Source: Rhabditophanes sp. KR3021 (Eukaryota > Nematoda > Chromadorea > Rhabditida > Alloionematidae). Taken from it: 64,000 nt of DNA. The translations under genes and the position numbers were made by a program. Under the pieces are notes generated by a model. That model had not been told where the DNA came from. It saw only the letters and a list, made by a program, of their open reading frames with translations, and did not search any database. Shown here piece after piece: positions 34,548-45,599 of this stretch; positions within the stretch are counted from its first letter, which is position 1, and each line of letters starts with the position of its first letter. The stretch lies in the NCBI GenBank assembly GCA_963281155.1, contig CAUJLY010000002.1:124001-188000 (forward strand), given 5' to 3'.

Positions 34548-34921
34548 ATGGCAAGGATACATTTGTATTTGTTGTTTTTTTTGTCACTTCTCTTGACATG
34601 TGAAAATTACCCGTTTACTCAGTTTGGCGATGATTTGTCTGACCTTTATGAAAATCCAATTTCGGATGATACTTTAATTTATAACCTTGTAAGTTAATAT
34701 TTGTTGTTGGTAAACGTCATCATCTTTAGGATGGAACTGTGTCGATGATTCCTGAAACTGAAGTTAAAAACAAATATTATTCAGAGTCCCAAACGAGGTT
34801 GTTTTCCTTTTTTCAAATTCCGGTAATTATTTCGAATCCGGTTGCGCATGTTGTCGACAATGCTGCTTATTTGAGTAGATACTTGAGGAAGAAAACTTTT
34901 AGTGGAGGTTTAAATATTTGA
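34548..34921 (+). CDS. Small secreted protein, unknown family
   Basis: Exons 34548-34688 and 34730-34921, with a 41-nt GTAAGT...TTTAG intron, give 110 aa. The first 20 residues are a clear signal peptide (MARIHLYLLFFLSLLLTC). The mature part is acidic at first (FGDDLSDLYENPISDD) and basic at the C terminus (RYLRKKTFSGG). It has no cysteines beyond the one at the predicted cleavage site. No known domain is recognised. A dibasic RKK near the end could be a processing site, but the usual neuropeptide C termini are missing. Confidence 0.6.
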
Positions 34922-35094
34922 TGACTGCACTTTTATCTTTTTTGTGTACTTTTGGATAATAAAGAATAAATTAGAGTGATTATTGTTTTTTGCAACCCAA
35001 CCATTAAGCAACGACACAATAGGTAAGGTGTGTACATACTTTATTACATCAACAATAAATTAATTAAGAGGAGTTTGGGTGTTTTTTGATTTGA

Positions 35095-36560
35095 CTATAC
35101 AGTGTCAACAGTATCCGACCAATCTTGTCCCGAGCAAGTCATATTCATGAAGTCAGCTTTAGTGGCAGCCCGATACATATCACACAGATTATGGACCTTT
35201 TCCCTCGCATTCTCGAGATGGTATTTGATGTCAAAGTCGTCACTAATCTTAGTGAAGTTGTTGATGAAGGCATTATTTTTGTATAGTTTGTCGAACTGTT
35301 GGAGGGTATGCTCGAACAGTTGGCAGATGTTAGTGTTGTTTCCCATCAGAAGTCCGGACACTTTGTGAGTTGTAGTGACGTAAGGAGATCTCCCGGCAAT
35401 TGCCACCTCAAGTGGGATGGGAAAGTATGGCGGGGCTCTAAAAAGTCATTCATGTAAGATAATTGGAATTAAACTTACTTAATAGATCTTTTTTGTTGAA
35501 TTCGGTCGAAGGCATCTGAAACGTCTTTAGGGTCTGCTTCTCCTTGGAATATGACCAGACCGCCTAGCATGCAATGGTCGGTCTTCTTGTCAATGCGTGT
35601 ATTAACCATCATTGAGCCTGGCTGTACCAATCGTCTCATAACATCCTGCACACTAGTCCTAACCACAAACTGATCTGAGCACAAAGGAGTAAATCCGGTT
35701 TGAATGAAATGCATCGGCGTAAAAGGAACCAATCTTGAGATGATGGAAGAGAGCCTGGTGTGGGTACTGGTAGGGAAGCGCATCGTTGAGGTAGCGGCCG
35801 ACATAATTCGACTGACCATCGAATTTATTTGAGTGAATGTTGGCTTGTCAACATGCATCTTCTCAACTGCTAGCCGATCCAATTGGGTGTTGTCGAGAAC
35901 TGTGACTGCATCAGGATTTTCAATTAATCTCTCCAAGGATAAAATTGAGTTGTAAGGTTGCACCACCACATCTGACGTTTCCTGTTGATTTGGAAAGACA
36001 GAGTACGTTTTCAGAATCTTCTTCGGGTACTTTTCTTTGATCTTTTCAAGCACATAGGAGCCCATTCCACTCCCTGTCCCACCAGCGATTGAGTGGCACA
36101 GCATAAAACCATCTAAGTTTTCAGAGAATTCGGCTAAAAATAATTTGAATGAGTCAGTATTTTAGAGCATTAGTCTTTTTAAGTTACCTTCACGATCCAA
36201 GATATCGAGCACTGATTCAATATATTCCTCTCCTTGAAGATATCCATTGGCCCAATTGTTGCCTGCACCCCCGCCATTTTGCGAGGTAAACACATTTTCG
36301 TGGTTGAAAAAGCGCTTGTAATCTCCACTCATAATGGTCTTTATGACACGCGGCTCCAAGTCAATCAACACCGCCCGAGGCACAAATCTTCTGTCATCAG
36401 CTTGATAAAAAAAGATATCTTTAATGTCTGTTCCTGTCTCTTCGTGGTTGAAAGACCCGTCAGGCATGATACCATGTTCCGCACATAAAGTCCTCCAAAA
36501 CTCCATTCCTATCTGGTTGCCGCATTGCCCTAACTGGACGTTGATTATCTCACCGGGCAT
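35095..36560 (-). CDS. tbg-1: Gamma-tubulin
   Basis: Exons 36560-36188, 36133-35479 and 35437-35095 give 456 aa (human gamma-tubulin 451, C. elegans TBG-1 444). It begins [18 protein letters not shown]. The tubulin GTP-binding loop is [11 protein letters not shown] (usual form GGTGSGLGS). Gamma-specific strings are [15 protein letters not shown] and [13 protein letters not shown]. It nucleates microtubules in the gamma-tubulin complex at centrosomes and membranes. A TTTTTGATTTAG acceptor lies 5 nt before the ATG, and the AC19 gene on the same strand ends only 156 nt upstream. It is therefore probably the downstream gene of an operon, receiving a spliced leader. Confidence 0.97.
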
Positions 36561-36716
36561 CTTTTCTAAATCAAAAAGAGTCAACCATTAATGAGGGGAT
36601 TATCAAAATAAATTAGGATTTAACCTATTCCACAATACACAACTGAGTCAATTAACATTTTATTAAAGTAACATATCTTTGTCAGCAAAGGTAATTTCTC
36701 CCAAATAACCACCACC
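36561..36716 (-). promoter_or_regulatory. Operon-type intercistronic spacer
   Basis: A 156-nt gap between the AC19 stop and the gamma-tubulin ATG. It contains an AATAAA signal (minus strand, 36664-36659). About 93 nt later comes a pyrimidine-rich TTTTTGATTTAG trans-splice acceptor (AG at 36567-36566). This arrangement and distance match nematode SL2-type operon junctions. Confidence 0.65.
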
Positions 36717-37084
36717 TTACCCATCAAAAGTGGCAACACCATCCTCAAATTTGGTTTGGATTCCTTTGAAAAGATGTGTTAAATTGTCCAGACCAGTCAA
36801 AAGAGCATCTACTGCCTTGAACCCATCTCGGGTCTGTATCCTCACCAAAATCTTGTCCTCCAACGGATGTGGTACATTATACCCACAAAACTCGACCTCT
36901 GGCATCAGACACAAGATGTGTTTGAGGGAATTTCCAATGGTATGATCTTCATTGTGGAGGACCAATGTGAGTACAGTGGGGTCTTCTACCAACAGTTCGG
37001 GGTTCAGCTGTAAATGGTGCGATTATTGGTTGGTTACTTTTTTTAACTTACAATTTCAATCTTATCTGGGTTGTTGTAATCCAT
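36717..37084 (-). CDS. rpac-19: RNA polymerase I/III subunit AC19 (RPC19/POLR1D)
   Basis: Exons 37084-37052 and 37007-36717, with a 44-nt intron, give 107 aa. It has the alpha-like dimerisation domain of AC19: LVLHNEDHTIGNSLKHIL, PEVEFCGYNVPHP and ILVRIQTRDG. The subunit pairs with AC40 in the assembly platform shared by RNA polymerases I and III. The length is typical. It is the likely first gene of a two-gene operon with gamma-tubulin and shares a 159-nt divergent promoter with the THAP gene. RPB11 is the alternative, but PEVEFCGYNVPHP favours AC19. Confidence 0.93.
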
Positions 37085-37243
37085 TTGGGGCAGATATTTT
37101 ATTAGTTTTGGTACTTTTTGGTTTATAAAATGCTCATTTCAAATGGTTGGAATGTCGTGGTTGGTCTTGACACATTTGTTTTTGGAATTTGGATACTTTG
37201 AAGAAGTGTGTCTATACTAAATTAAGATACCATAAACTAAAAA

Positions 37244-38295
37244 ATGGGAACCAGGGCAAATTATTGTCAACAATTCGACAACCAACTGCCCTTTGAGGTG
37301 AAAGATGGTGTTTTTAAAGATTATAGGCCCGTGGGTAAGAGAGTCCTTCCTTAATTGTGTTACTAACTAACTTTTCAGTGCCACACTGCTACATTTGCTC
37401 AAGAACTCAATCCTCTAAGGTAAGGCTATTCAAATGGCCGAGAAAGGATGAAAAGAGGCGAGAATGGTGCGGCTTTTTTGATATCGCAGAGTCAGGGGTG
37501 GTGGCAGACTTCATAAACACCTACATCTGCTCCTTGCACTTTGAGCCTACGATGTTCCTGTATAGAGAAGGTAAAATTTATTGGGTTTCAGGTGGCAATC
37601 CAACGCACAAGTCAGGCCACGAAGAGAGTAGCGGTATATACCCTTGGGAGATGACAGTCAACAAAAGAGAACCTTACCTAAACATAGACATTCAGGATCT
37701 AATAGAAAAAGCAAAACGAGAAGTAATGTACAAGGAACATATCGTGATAACGTATCGGGAAAGTAACTTCCGAAATGCGTCCGTCGAAAAACATCCTGTG
37801 GCTATGGTCAGAGACAAAAGACTGCCAAACTACTTCTTTGAATTTTCACACAATCGCAAGAATAATACAGGGACTGACTTTTTTTATTGCTTGAGTTGTA
37901 GGCGAGCAAAGGACAAGTTGGGGGTTAAAGATAATGTGAGGACCATCAGTATTAAGGGTTCCGACATTATTTCTAAACATCATCCTTTTGTAAATCACCA
38001 TTATGGGTGTCAGCCCATCTTTGACGCGGAAGCTTATGAAAGTTTGATTGAGGTGGTGGGGAATGAGGAGTGGAATGGGGAAGTTTCTGAAGTGGTCCAA
38101 CCAAATACTGTCTTCAAAAAAAAGAGAAACCTAAGAAAAAGGAGGGGGGGTTGCAAAAGAAATAACTACATTTGTCGGGAAGGGTATTGCTGTAAATTCA
38201 GAACACCTCAAAGTAACATCTATTGCAGTATATGTCTTAAAACCTTTACTATTATATCTGATTTGGTAAAGCACCTTTATGCAGATCATCAATAA
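37244..38295 (+). CDS. THAP-domain protein with a C-terminal C2H2 zinc finger
   Basis: Exons 37244-37334 and 37379-38295, with a 44-nt intron, give 335 aa. The THAP C2CH signature is complete: Cys34, Cys37, then after 43 residues Cys81 and His84 (PHCYICS...YICSLHFEP). Trp and Pro lie at the usual positions (FKWPRKDE). A middle Cys/His cluster follows (FFYCLSCRRAKDK...HHPFVNHHYGC). The C terminus is a C2H2 finger spaced C-x2-C-x12-H-x4-H. THAP domains bind DNA, and in worms several act in chromatin and cell-cycle repression. The order THAP, Cys/His cluster, C2H2 is unusual. The target is unknown. Confidence 0.85.
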
Positions 38296-39868
38296 GTGAT
38301 AGATTCATTTTTTAAATTTTTATAGTACATATATAATTAGTGTTGCCTTTTTAATAATAAATTTTTTTGATACAACGTTTACTGTTCTTTTTATTTGCAA
38401 ATTCAGGTGACACATTATGTTTAAAAAATTTATTTAATCATACGAAAAGTTAAACTAGATGTATTACAATCAAATATTACATTTTGATTGGATGCTCTAA
38501 ACTATTTTAGAAGCCGAAAATTAAGAGTATGTAAAGGGTTGTTCCTTATCAAAATCAGCCAATCATTAATAAATATGGTTTACCCCATTTCTAGGAATAA
38601 AGTCAACCTCCATTCAGTAAAGGAACATTGATCGTTGCTTATGGATGTTATGTTTTGTTGGTGGTGGGAGCAGCAGTGGAATGGAGGAAGAAATGGATTT
38701 TAAGATGGTTGGGATTGGGGCCGTTCCAATATTATTAGTTATCATTTTAGAAAGTTTTGTTGTCTTTGATGGATTTGAGGTAAGGAGGATAGTATTTGTG
38801 GGGTTTTGTTGAGGAAATGATATTAGTGAAACATTTTTTAATCGAATCAAGGTGCGTTGTGATGTTTGGGCTTTTTAATTATTTAATTAGTGCTATTAAA
38901 AAGGTTTGTTTAGAGTTATTCCGCTTTTTTCATAGACATACCTTATCGAATAATTTATAAATTTTGGTATAAACTCCATCACAAGATCCACATGACAATA
39001 ACAATCGCTTTTTCCGAAATGATAGTGTATTTCAAAACTAAGATACTCCTTACGAAAAAAAGACCTTTCTGGGTATTTTTAATTGTTTGGAGTTTTCATT
39101 CTTTACCAAATCTTGTAATCTTATTTTTTTATTTAGCTCATATTTGGGAAACTTTCGTAACCTTCAATCTTTGAAATAATCAATCTTTCCCCGGACGCCT
39201 CTGCAAACTTGACTTCTTTCAATGAGTGACATAAGCATTGAATTTGAAAAAATTAGCTTCATACTAGTAGCATCCAAAATGAAACGTGGTACTTTAATGA
39301 AATAGATGAATGTTATTAAATATTATTTTATCCCCAAAAATTTGCTTATAATGTTCAATTATTTATATGTATCTGACCACAATCTTGAATTCAAATTTAA
39401 TCATTTAACAAACATTTTGTCATATTAGCTTTGATTAACAAAAAATTGTTACAATTGTAATAAACTTTTTTGAATTGCAAATTAGTAAGTTAAGATGTAA
39501 ATTATTTAAACATTGCAATTATTAAAGTTGTAATATGTTTATTAGTAATGTTGCAGGTAGATGATGCTTTGTTAAGATCAAAAATAAATGTATCAAGCAA
39601 TTTGGTAAAAATAACCGTCAACACGTTTTTAGGATTGGTGTGATTTAACTTTTTATCAACACCATCTGAAACTGTCCCTTTGTCAGTTGTGTACTTGATT
39701 TCATACTATTTGTTGGTAAGAGATGTGCCATTGATGTAAATTTAATAGACAATTTGTACCCCAACTTTTTATTAATTGCATCATTTAAAAGTAAAACCCA
39801 TAATATAATACACAAGAGTCATATTTTTATTTAAAATTAAAAGAACAAATGCACTTTTTACAATAAAT
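38296..39868. other. Intergenic spacer
   Basis: About 1.6 kb between the convergent THAP and SRT genes. AT-rich, no convincing gene. Small open frames near 38.6-38.9 and 39.0-39.2 kb lack protein-like composition. Confidence 0.55.
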
Positions 39869-40894
39869 TTATCGTTTATTAAAATTATTTACTATACTTT
39901 GTTTTGTCTTTGATTTAAATGTAACAGCAACTGATACCACTTTTACCTTCAAACATTGTTTCATTGAAATTGGCATAAAGTCATCAACGACATGCTTTTG
40001 TATGGTATGATTGAAAATAAGATACACTAAGACTCCAACACAACTCGAATTCAACCAAAAGAAGTGGCCAACCATACTTATAACTTGATTTAACGTTAAA
40101 AATTGCTCACATGCATAAGTTAAAGAAGATGTAAAAATGATGCTAGACAACATAAATGATTGAATAACTAAACTTTTTTGTACCTTTGTAATTCCGCTTG
40201 TCTTTGATTTGGATTTAGCAAATAAAATGATGCATAATAATGAATATAAAATAGGTAGAGTAACACATAAAACAATATTGTTCACAAAATAAATCAGGTT
40301 ACTATATTCATGTGTTGAATCAATTTTAGCTATTCCAACGAAAGGGTTAAAAGATAAGGTGTGAGCTTTGGAGGAGTATAAGATAGGTGGTGTAAAAAAT
40401 GCCAGTAATATTCCATTCAAAAAACCAACAAATATCCAAAAGTAAATTTTATTATCTTTAAAAAGGGCATTTGCCAGATTTAAATAGGAAACTTCTAAAC
40501 ATCTATTCAAAGCCAATACAATTGTGACGACTGATGTTACACCCCACGTACTCATTGCAATTGCTCCATTGATGTAACTAAGAATAGGTTCAGTACAATG
40601 AACTGATCCAATTATTGTCATATATCCACATAATAATGAACTTGAAGTAAGGGATCCAACATCCATTAATGACAGACATAAAATAAGTTTAAAAAAGTTA
40701 TTTTCAAATAACTCTTTCTTCATTAAAACACATATAACAGGAATATAAAGTAGTATGAAGAAGATTCCAATTACTAAGTATATTGTACCAAGAAACGTAT
40801 TAGGATTTCTTTCTTTTTCCCATTCTTCAGAACTTAAACCTCTACATGAAAAAAATTGATCCAAATAGCTAGGTTCTAAATTAAAAAGAATCAT
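39869..40894 (-). CDS. SRT-class nematode chemoreceptor (seven-pass GPCR)
   Basis: An intronless 341-aa protein from ATG 40894. Seven hydrophobic helices lie at about 33-58, 68-94, 104-130, 148-172, 196-226, 240-262 and 270-296. SRT features are the LYIPVICVLMKK end of TM1, the GYMTIIGSVHC segment before the conserved TM3 cysteine, and VLALNRCLEV at the end of TM3 in place of DRY. The C terminus is short and basic, with Lys/Ser/Thr residues. SRT is a nematode-specific family; most members are sensory-neuron receptors for environmental chemicals, and the ligand is unknown. Most nematode SRT genes have several introns, so a single-exon copy may be a retrocopy or a lineage feature. Confidence 0.85.
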   Translation of the reverse strand: MILFNLEPSYLDQFFSCRGLSSEEWEKERNPNTFLGTIYLVIGIFFILLYIPVICVLMKKELFENNFFKLILCLSLMDVGSLTSSSLLCGYMTIIGSVHCTEPILSYINGAIAMSTWGVTSVVTIVLALNRCLEVSYLNLANALFKDNKIYFWIFVGFLNGILLAFFTPPILYSSKAHTLSFNPFVGIAKIDSTHEYSNLIYFVNNIVLCVTLPILYSLLCIILFAKSKSKTSGITKVQKSLVIQSFMLSSIIFTSSLTYACEQFLTLNQVISMVGHFFWLNSSCVGVLVYLIFNHTIQKHVVDDFMPISMKQCLKVKVVSVAVTFKSKTKQSIVNNFNKR

Positions 40895-41329
40895 TGTTTA
40901 ATTTTGAATTCATACTCAATTCGATTTGTGTTTAAATACATCGGCAGGAGATAATATGATTTCCTGTATGATGTGGACAATATGTCTATTCTATTGTTAT
41001 TTTCTTTTAATAGTTTGTGAATAATATGATATTTTTAAACTAGAAACAATCACTTTTAACTTGTTTCCTGTAAAATACATATGTTGTTCTTTTAATGAAC
41101 TTATGTTTGTCTATTTAAGTTTTAAAATAAACTATTTATGGGAATGTGGTTTTTTATGTGTATATGTTGTTTTTCACCTCAAACTTTAATCCTTCCTGAC
41201 CTTTTTGATGTATCATACGTGTCTGATATATGTAAATATATTTATATTATTCAAAAACAATTGAGGGTTTATGTTTTGTTAAAAAATTATTAACTCAAAC
41301 AATTAAAAGTAGCAATGTAAATAGTCACC

Positions 41330-42320
41330 TCTAGAAGTGTCTACCATTCGGTCTATCCATACCGCCACTACCTTTTCAAGACATATTGCAACAAGTCTTA
41401 GAAACTGTCTTTACCAGATACAAAAACAAGATGTTCATACATATCGAGGATATACTCATCGCTACGGAAACAGAACAACAACGCTTAGAAGCATTAATTG
41501 CGCTTTTAAGATGCTTTCAAACAAAGGATTGAAATTAAATGAAGTCAAATCAAACATTTATTTAAAAGAAGCTCCTTACTTAGGAATGGTACTAACCAAA
41601 CACACACTACCCATTCCTCAAAATATGACAATGCCTGAACCTCACTCTACCCCAAACCAAAACTCAACAACAGTCCTTCTTAGGATTGCAAATTATCTGA
41701 GACACTTCCACAAACATTTCCCACAATTACCAAAGCCTCTATACGAATCCCTAGATAAACGTCTTTGAGTATGGTGGAGAGTGTTCGAACCCATCCAACT
41801 CAGCAATCAAACATCTTTCACAACCATCCAAATGGAAGTTCATCTGAAACAAAGAAGAATACAAATCAGACACAGCGTCCCTTCCACCATGAATCGGATG
41901 GCCGCCCAGCCCTCATAAGAAGTATAAAATGGTGGATGAGAGGTTAGTTTGGTGGGAAGGAATACATGACTACCGTTATCAAAAACTTGAATAAGATTGG
42001 GAAGCAGACTTGTTATGTCAAGACAAGGACTCTTCAAACCTAAACAGACCCCAACTCCACTCCAACTCTTTTCCACAACCATCAAAACAGGCAACACCAT
42101 CACCTGCTAACAAGAAAAAACGACTGAGAAGGTTAAGAAACAAATGGCGAAAAATGCCTTAGACTTGACCTTAACGCAAGTTGGGCCAAAGGAAAGGTCT
42201 TACCAAAAATAAACATACTAAATCTTAGACGAAAGAAGCTCCTAAAATAAAGGGTGAACATTTGACGTCACACCAAGTCCAGAAGAATAGTGGCCTATGG
42301 CTTACAAAAGTCTAGGAGAT
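41330..42320 (+). mobile_element. Decayed LTR-retrotransposon pol remnant
   Basis: From about 41340, frame-shifting segments resemble the palm/thumb of reverse transcriptase. There is a degenerate YxDD-box position, a KGLKLNEVKSN-like stretch followed by YLGMVL, and then an RNase H-linker type segment (RIANYLRHFHKHFPQLPKPL). These are typical of Ty3/Gypsy-like and related LTR elements. At least two frameshifts and several stops are present, and no terminal repeats or integrase were found, so it is inactive. The region to about 42320 has similar base composition, with a basic stretch near 42110-42160, and probably belongs to the same element. The family assignment is limited to LTR retrotransposon. 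Confidence 0.7.
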
Positions 42321-43653
42321 GTCAAATATTGTATCTCTATATTCATGTTACTTTAACTATTATATATGTGTGTTACCTTTCTACACTAAACAGTTTGCCT
42401 TCACTTATCTTCTATGTGTCCTGCGGAGCTGACTTCCCTACCTTGAAAGAACACACCATCTTCTAAAGACAAAATATGTGTTGCTTATCCTATCAAATAA
42501 ACGAAAACAATTTCTTAAAAAACACCCCATCATATTTGGTTTATTTCAAAACAATATCTAAACAACTATTACTCAACTTTGCCTAAAATATATTTTCTTT
42601 ATTTTTTAAATTAAACACCACCAATTATTAACTGACCCACCTCAACACTTCCTTCAAACCCAAAATCCAAAAAACCCCAATCTTTCCCACCAAAAAAATG
42701 TAACCTTTCCTTCAAAAAAATGAGTAAACTCTCCCACTTTGAACTTTCCGCAACAGCCTTTTTTTTTTCAAATAAATGATAAATTTAGTTGATCCTATCA
42801 CACACACACTCTTCCTTTGTCTAAGTTGATACGTTAATCGTTTTCCTTTGCCCACAATAAAATAAATGATATGATATTAGTATATGGTTAAAAACAAAAG
42901 TGCATATATTTTGAACAAAGAAACTTTAAAAAATGGATTAGTGATTTGGTGAGGACAAGGTCGGTGAATTTTGAATGAAATGGTTGGAGGTACAGTATGT
43001 ATGTTTTGGAGTTGGTGTTTAGGAGGAAGTTTGGCCTTTTACGGTATGATGAGTGGTGGTTTGAAGTTTGTTAATATAAATCCATCTAACTTTTCATTAT
43101 TTGTAGACTTCATTTTAGTTGGCAAGGAAATTGAGTATTAATGGTGAGTATATAAAATGTTTATGTGTCCTTTGGTGAAAGTATAATATAATTATGTCAT
43201 GAGACAACAACGCAATTGGAGTCTCACAAATACTTGAATAAACAATATCCATCATATAAAATCAAAAGTGTTCCGGTATATTTAAATTACAAAAATACTT
43301 TTAACAATGGATGATGGTAGAGGTATATATAATAAGTAGTAGTATAAAGGAAAACAGACAAAGATAAGAATATTAATCAAATTAAAAAGTAAATAGAGTG
43401 TTCCTGCTTGACACACATACAATCACTAATTATGCTATATTGAAGTCTAGTAGATGGAGTAGTAGTATATTTACAAGAACCATAATTGTGTCCGAAACGT
43501 GATGAATCTTTGCCAAACTTGAATCGTTGTGAGGTTCTTTCCACCGAAATTAAATTTGTATTAAGTGGGAGGAGGTGGTTTGACCCAAGTGGGTGAGAAC
43601 AATATTAAAAGGTACCCTTATACTTGGTCAGAGTAATTTGCAGGATGCGTCTC
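42321..43653. other. Intergenic region downstream of SoxC
   Basis: About 1.3 kb, AT-rich with poly-A/C and poly-T tracts near 42.65-42.78 kb. It includes the SoxC 3' untranslated region. No gene is visible. Confidence 0.55.
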
Positions 43654-44959
43654 TTAATTAGTGTAAGTTGGTGGAGGATTGTGGGCTCCGTAATACAAAT
43701 TACAATCGTACATATTACTCTGGGAGGCTTGAGTGTTGTAAGGGTAATCCGGATGCCATCTCACCACACCACTCGCACTTGATGTCGATGGTTGTTGGTA
43801 GGGAGGAAGGAGGGAGGCAGTTGTGTTTTCAGTTCCAGAAGTGATCGGAGATCCTGTCTCGATTGTGGAGGGAGAGGTTGGGTTGATTGTATTTGGTGTG
43901 GCGGGAGTTGTTGTTTGGGTGGTGAAGTTATTATAATACATGTATTCTGCTGATCTCTGAAATGTCATTTACTAATTAATATAAAGCCACTTAATAACTT
44001 ACCAATGGAGTAGAAAAGTTATTTCCTGTATTCAAAAGCAACGAATTATTGATACTATTGGTGGCTGAGTTAAAAGAACTATTATAAGAGTCATCATAAA
44101 AACCACTTTCAGGAGTTGTTGGTGTAGTGGCAAAATCTGTTGGTGAGGGGTAGGAAGTGGTAGGATTGGTAATACTTTGAATGCCAGAGTGATACATTAA
44201 TTCTTTTTTCACATTTTGAGCTCCTTCATTAAATTGAGGAAATCTATTGTTTTGAGAAAGATTGGCTGGATTTGGTGAGTAGGTGATGCCATCATAATCT
44301 ACTTTCAGAATCTTTCCGAATGAATACTGTGGTGACACTTCACTTCCATGAACCATCAAGTTCCAGCTATTATTTTGAGGTGTAGTATTAATTTGCATAT
44401 CATTAAGAGGTCTTTTGAGATTTTTGAAGAAACTGTCAACCCCCCTCCCATTTCCTTGGTTCTGTCCGTAATGGTGAGAGTAGTCGAATTGGGCAGTATA
44501 AGGCGGGGATGTGTTGTCGGCAGTTGCCTTCTTGCACTTTTTCCTAGGCTTGTACTTGTAGTCAGGATACTCAAGCATATGCAATTGTCGCAGACGTTCA
44601 GCTTCCCCTACATACGGAGCCTTCTCCCCCTCACTCAACTCTCTCCATCTGGTTCCCAATTTCTTGCTTATTTCAGCATTATGCATGTCAGGTTGGTGTT
44701 CGCATATTTTTCTCCTTTCCAACTGACTCCAAACCATAAACGCATTCATGGGTCTTTTGATGTGGGAGGAGGATTTTTTGCAATTAGTGGCATCTGAATA
44801 AGGTGTTCTTGAAGTCTTAGACACCTAGACAAAGTAAATTAGGTTGGAACATTTAAATGCTAAACATACTTTATAAGATCCGAAATTATCTTTACCGCAC
44901 ACTGCTTCTAACTTTAACTGAATGTCTTGATCAACTACCTCAGTCTTGACAGCCATCAT
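43654..44959 (-). CDS. sem-2: SoxC-group transcription factor (SEM-2/SOX4/SOX11 type)
   Basis: Exons 44959-44870, 44824-44003 and 43956-43654 give 404 aa, all joins in phase. The HMG box (about residues 49-125) reads [37 protein letters not shown] and [18 protein letters not shown], matching the SoxC group. A long Asn/Ser/Thr/Pro/Tyr-rich tail follows, ending NPPPTYTN. C. elegans SEM-2 is the only SoxC protein there and controls mesoblast and hypodermal fate; an equivalent role is expected. Two consecutive ATG codons lie at the start (44959 and 44956), and the upstream one was chosen. A second, divergent SOX gene lies about 22 kb away. Confidence 0.92.
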
Positions 44960-44988
44960 TATTAACTATAGCAAAAGAAGATTAGGTA

Positions 44989-45279
44989 ATGAGTGTAGGT
45001 TTAATGTGGAATAAAATGTTGGAAGGTCCATTTTGGAATGGCCAAGCTATTGGAAGCAAACGCAAAAGTGTTTTTACAAGTTATAATTCGAAACAAGTAC
45101 AGATAAAAGATATGTGTGATGGTTATTTTTTGCAACAAAACCCTGCCCTTTCTGATCTTTTAAGTAAAGACACAGCCAAATTTTGTTCCCAAAGTGCCCT
45201 TCTACCCTCTCTCAAAGGCAGAAAGCCTAAGAGTGTCAAAATCAAATATAAATATACATTGATAAGTTTAGGTAATTGA
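44989..45279 (+). CDS. Small open frame divergent from SoxC, doubtful
   Basis: A 96-aa frame (starts MSVGLMWNKMLEGPFWNG) whose composition is protein-like and richer in codons for Lys, Ser and Leu than neighbouring non-coding DNA. It starts only 29 nt from the SoxC ATG on the other strand, too close for separate promoters unless both 5' ends are trans-spliced. A second frame at 45357-45593 (ending LIGNGCFVVGDVAG) also looks coding-like, but I could not join the two in phase. They may be pieces of one small gene. The family is not recognised. Confidence 0.35.
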   Translation: MSVGLMWNKMLEGPFWNGQAIGSKRKSVFTSYNSKQVQIKDMCDGYFLQQNPALSDLLSKDTAKFCSQSALLPSLKGRKPKSVKIKYKYTLISLGN

Positions 45280-45599
45280 CAACAAGATAAAGATCAGTAT
45301 TATAAGAATAAAAATAAATACATCCCAAATATATATTGTATCCCAAATAGTATATTGTGCAAATGATCTCATCCCAAGACAGATGGATGCCTAATACAAC
45401 GCACACACACACGCCAAATCTTCTTTTCCTAAGGTGTGAGATTGATCAAAAAGGACATACCAAGACGACGATGGACGACTCTCGCCTTGATGAGTGGAAC
45501 CTAATTTTGGAGCGCATCAAATCCAAACCTAAGGAAAGAATTTTTGGTTTAATCGGGAATGGATGTTTTGTTGTAGGTGATGTGGCAGGGTAGGGTGTC

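Noticed and set aside
41780..41810. B-box-like string (GTTCGAACCC) suggesting a tRNA
   Set aside because: No A box at the right distance and no cloverleaf; it lies inside the retrotransposon remnant.
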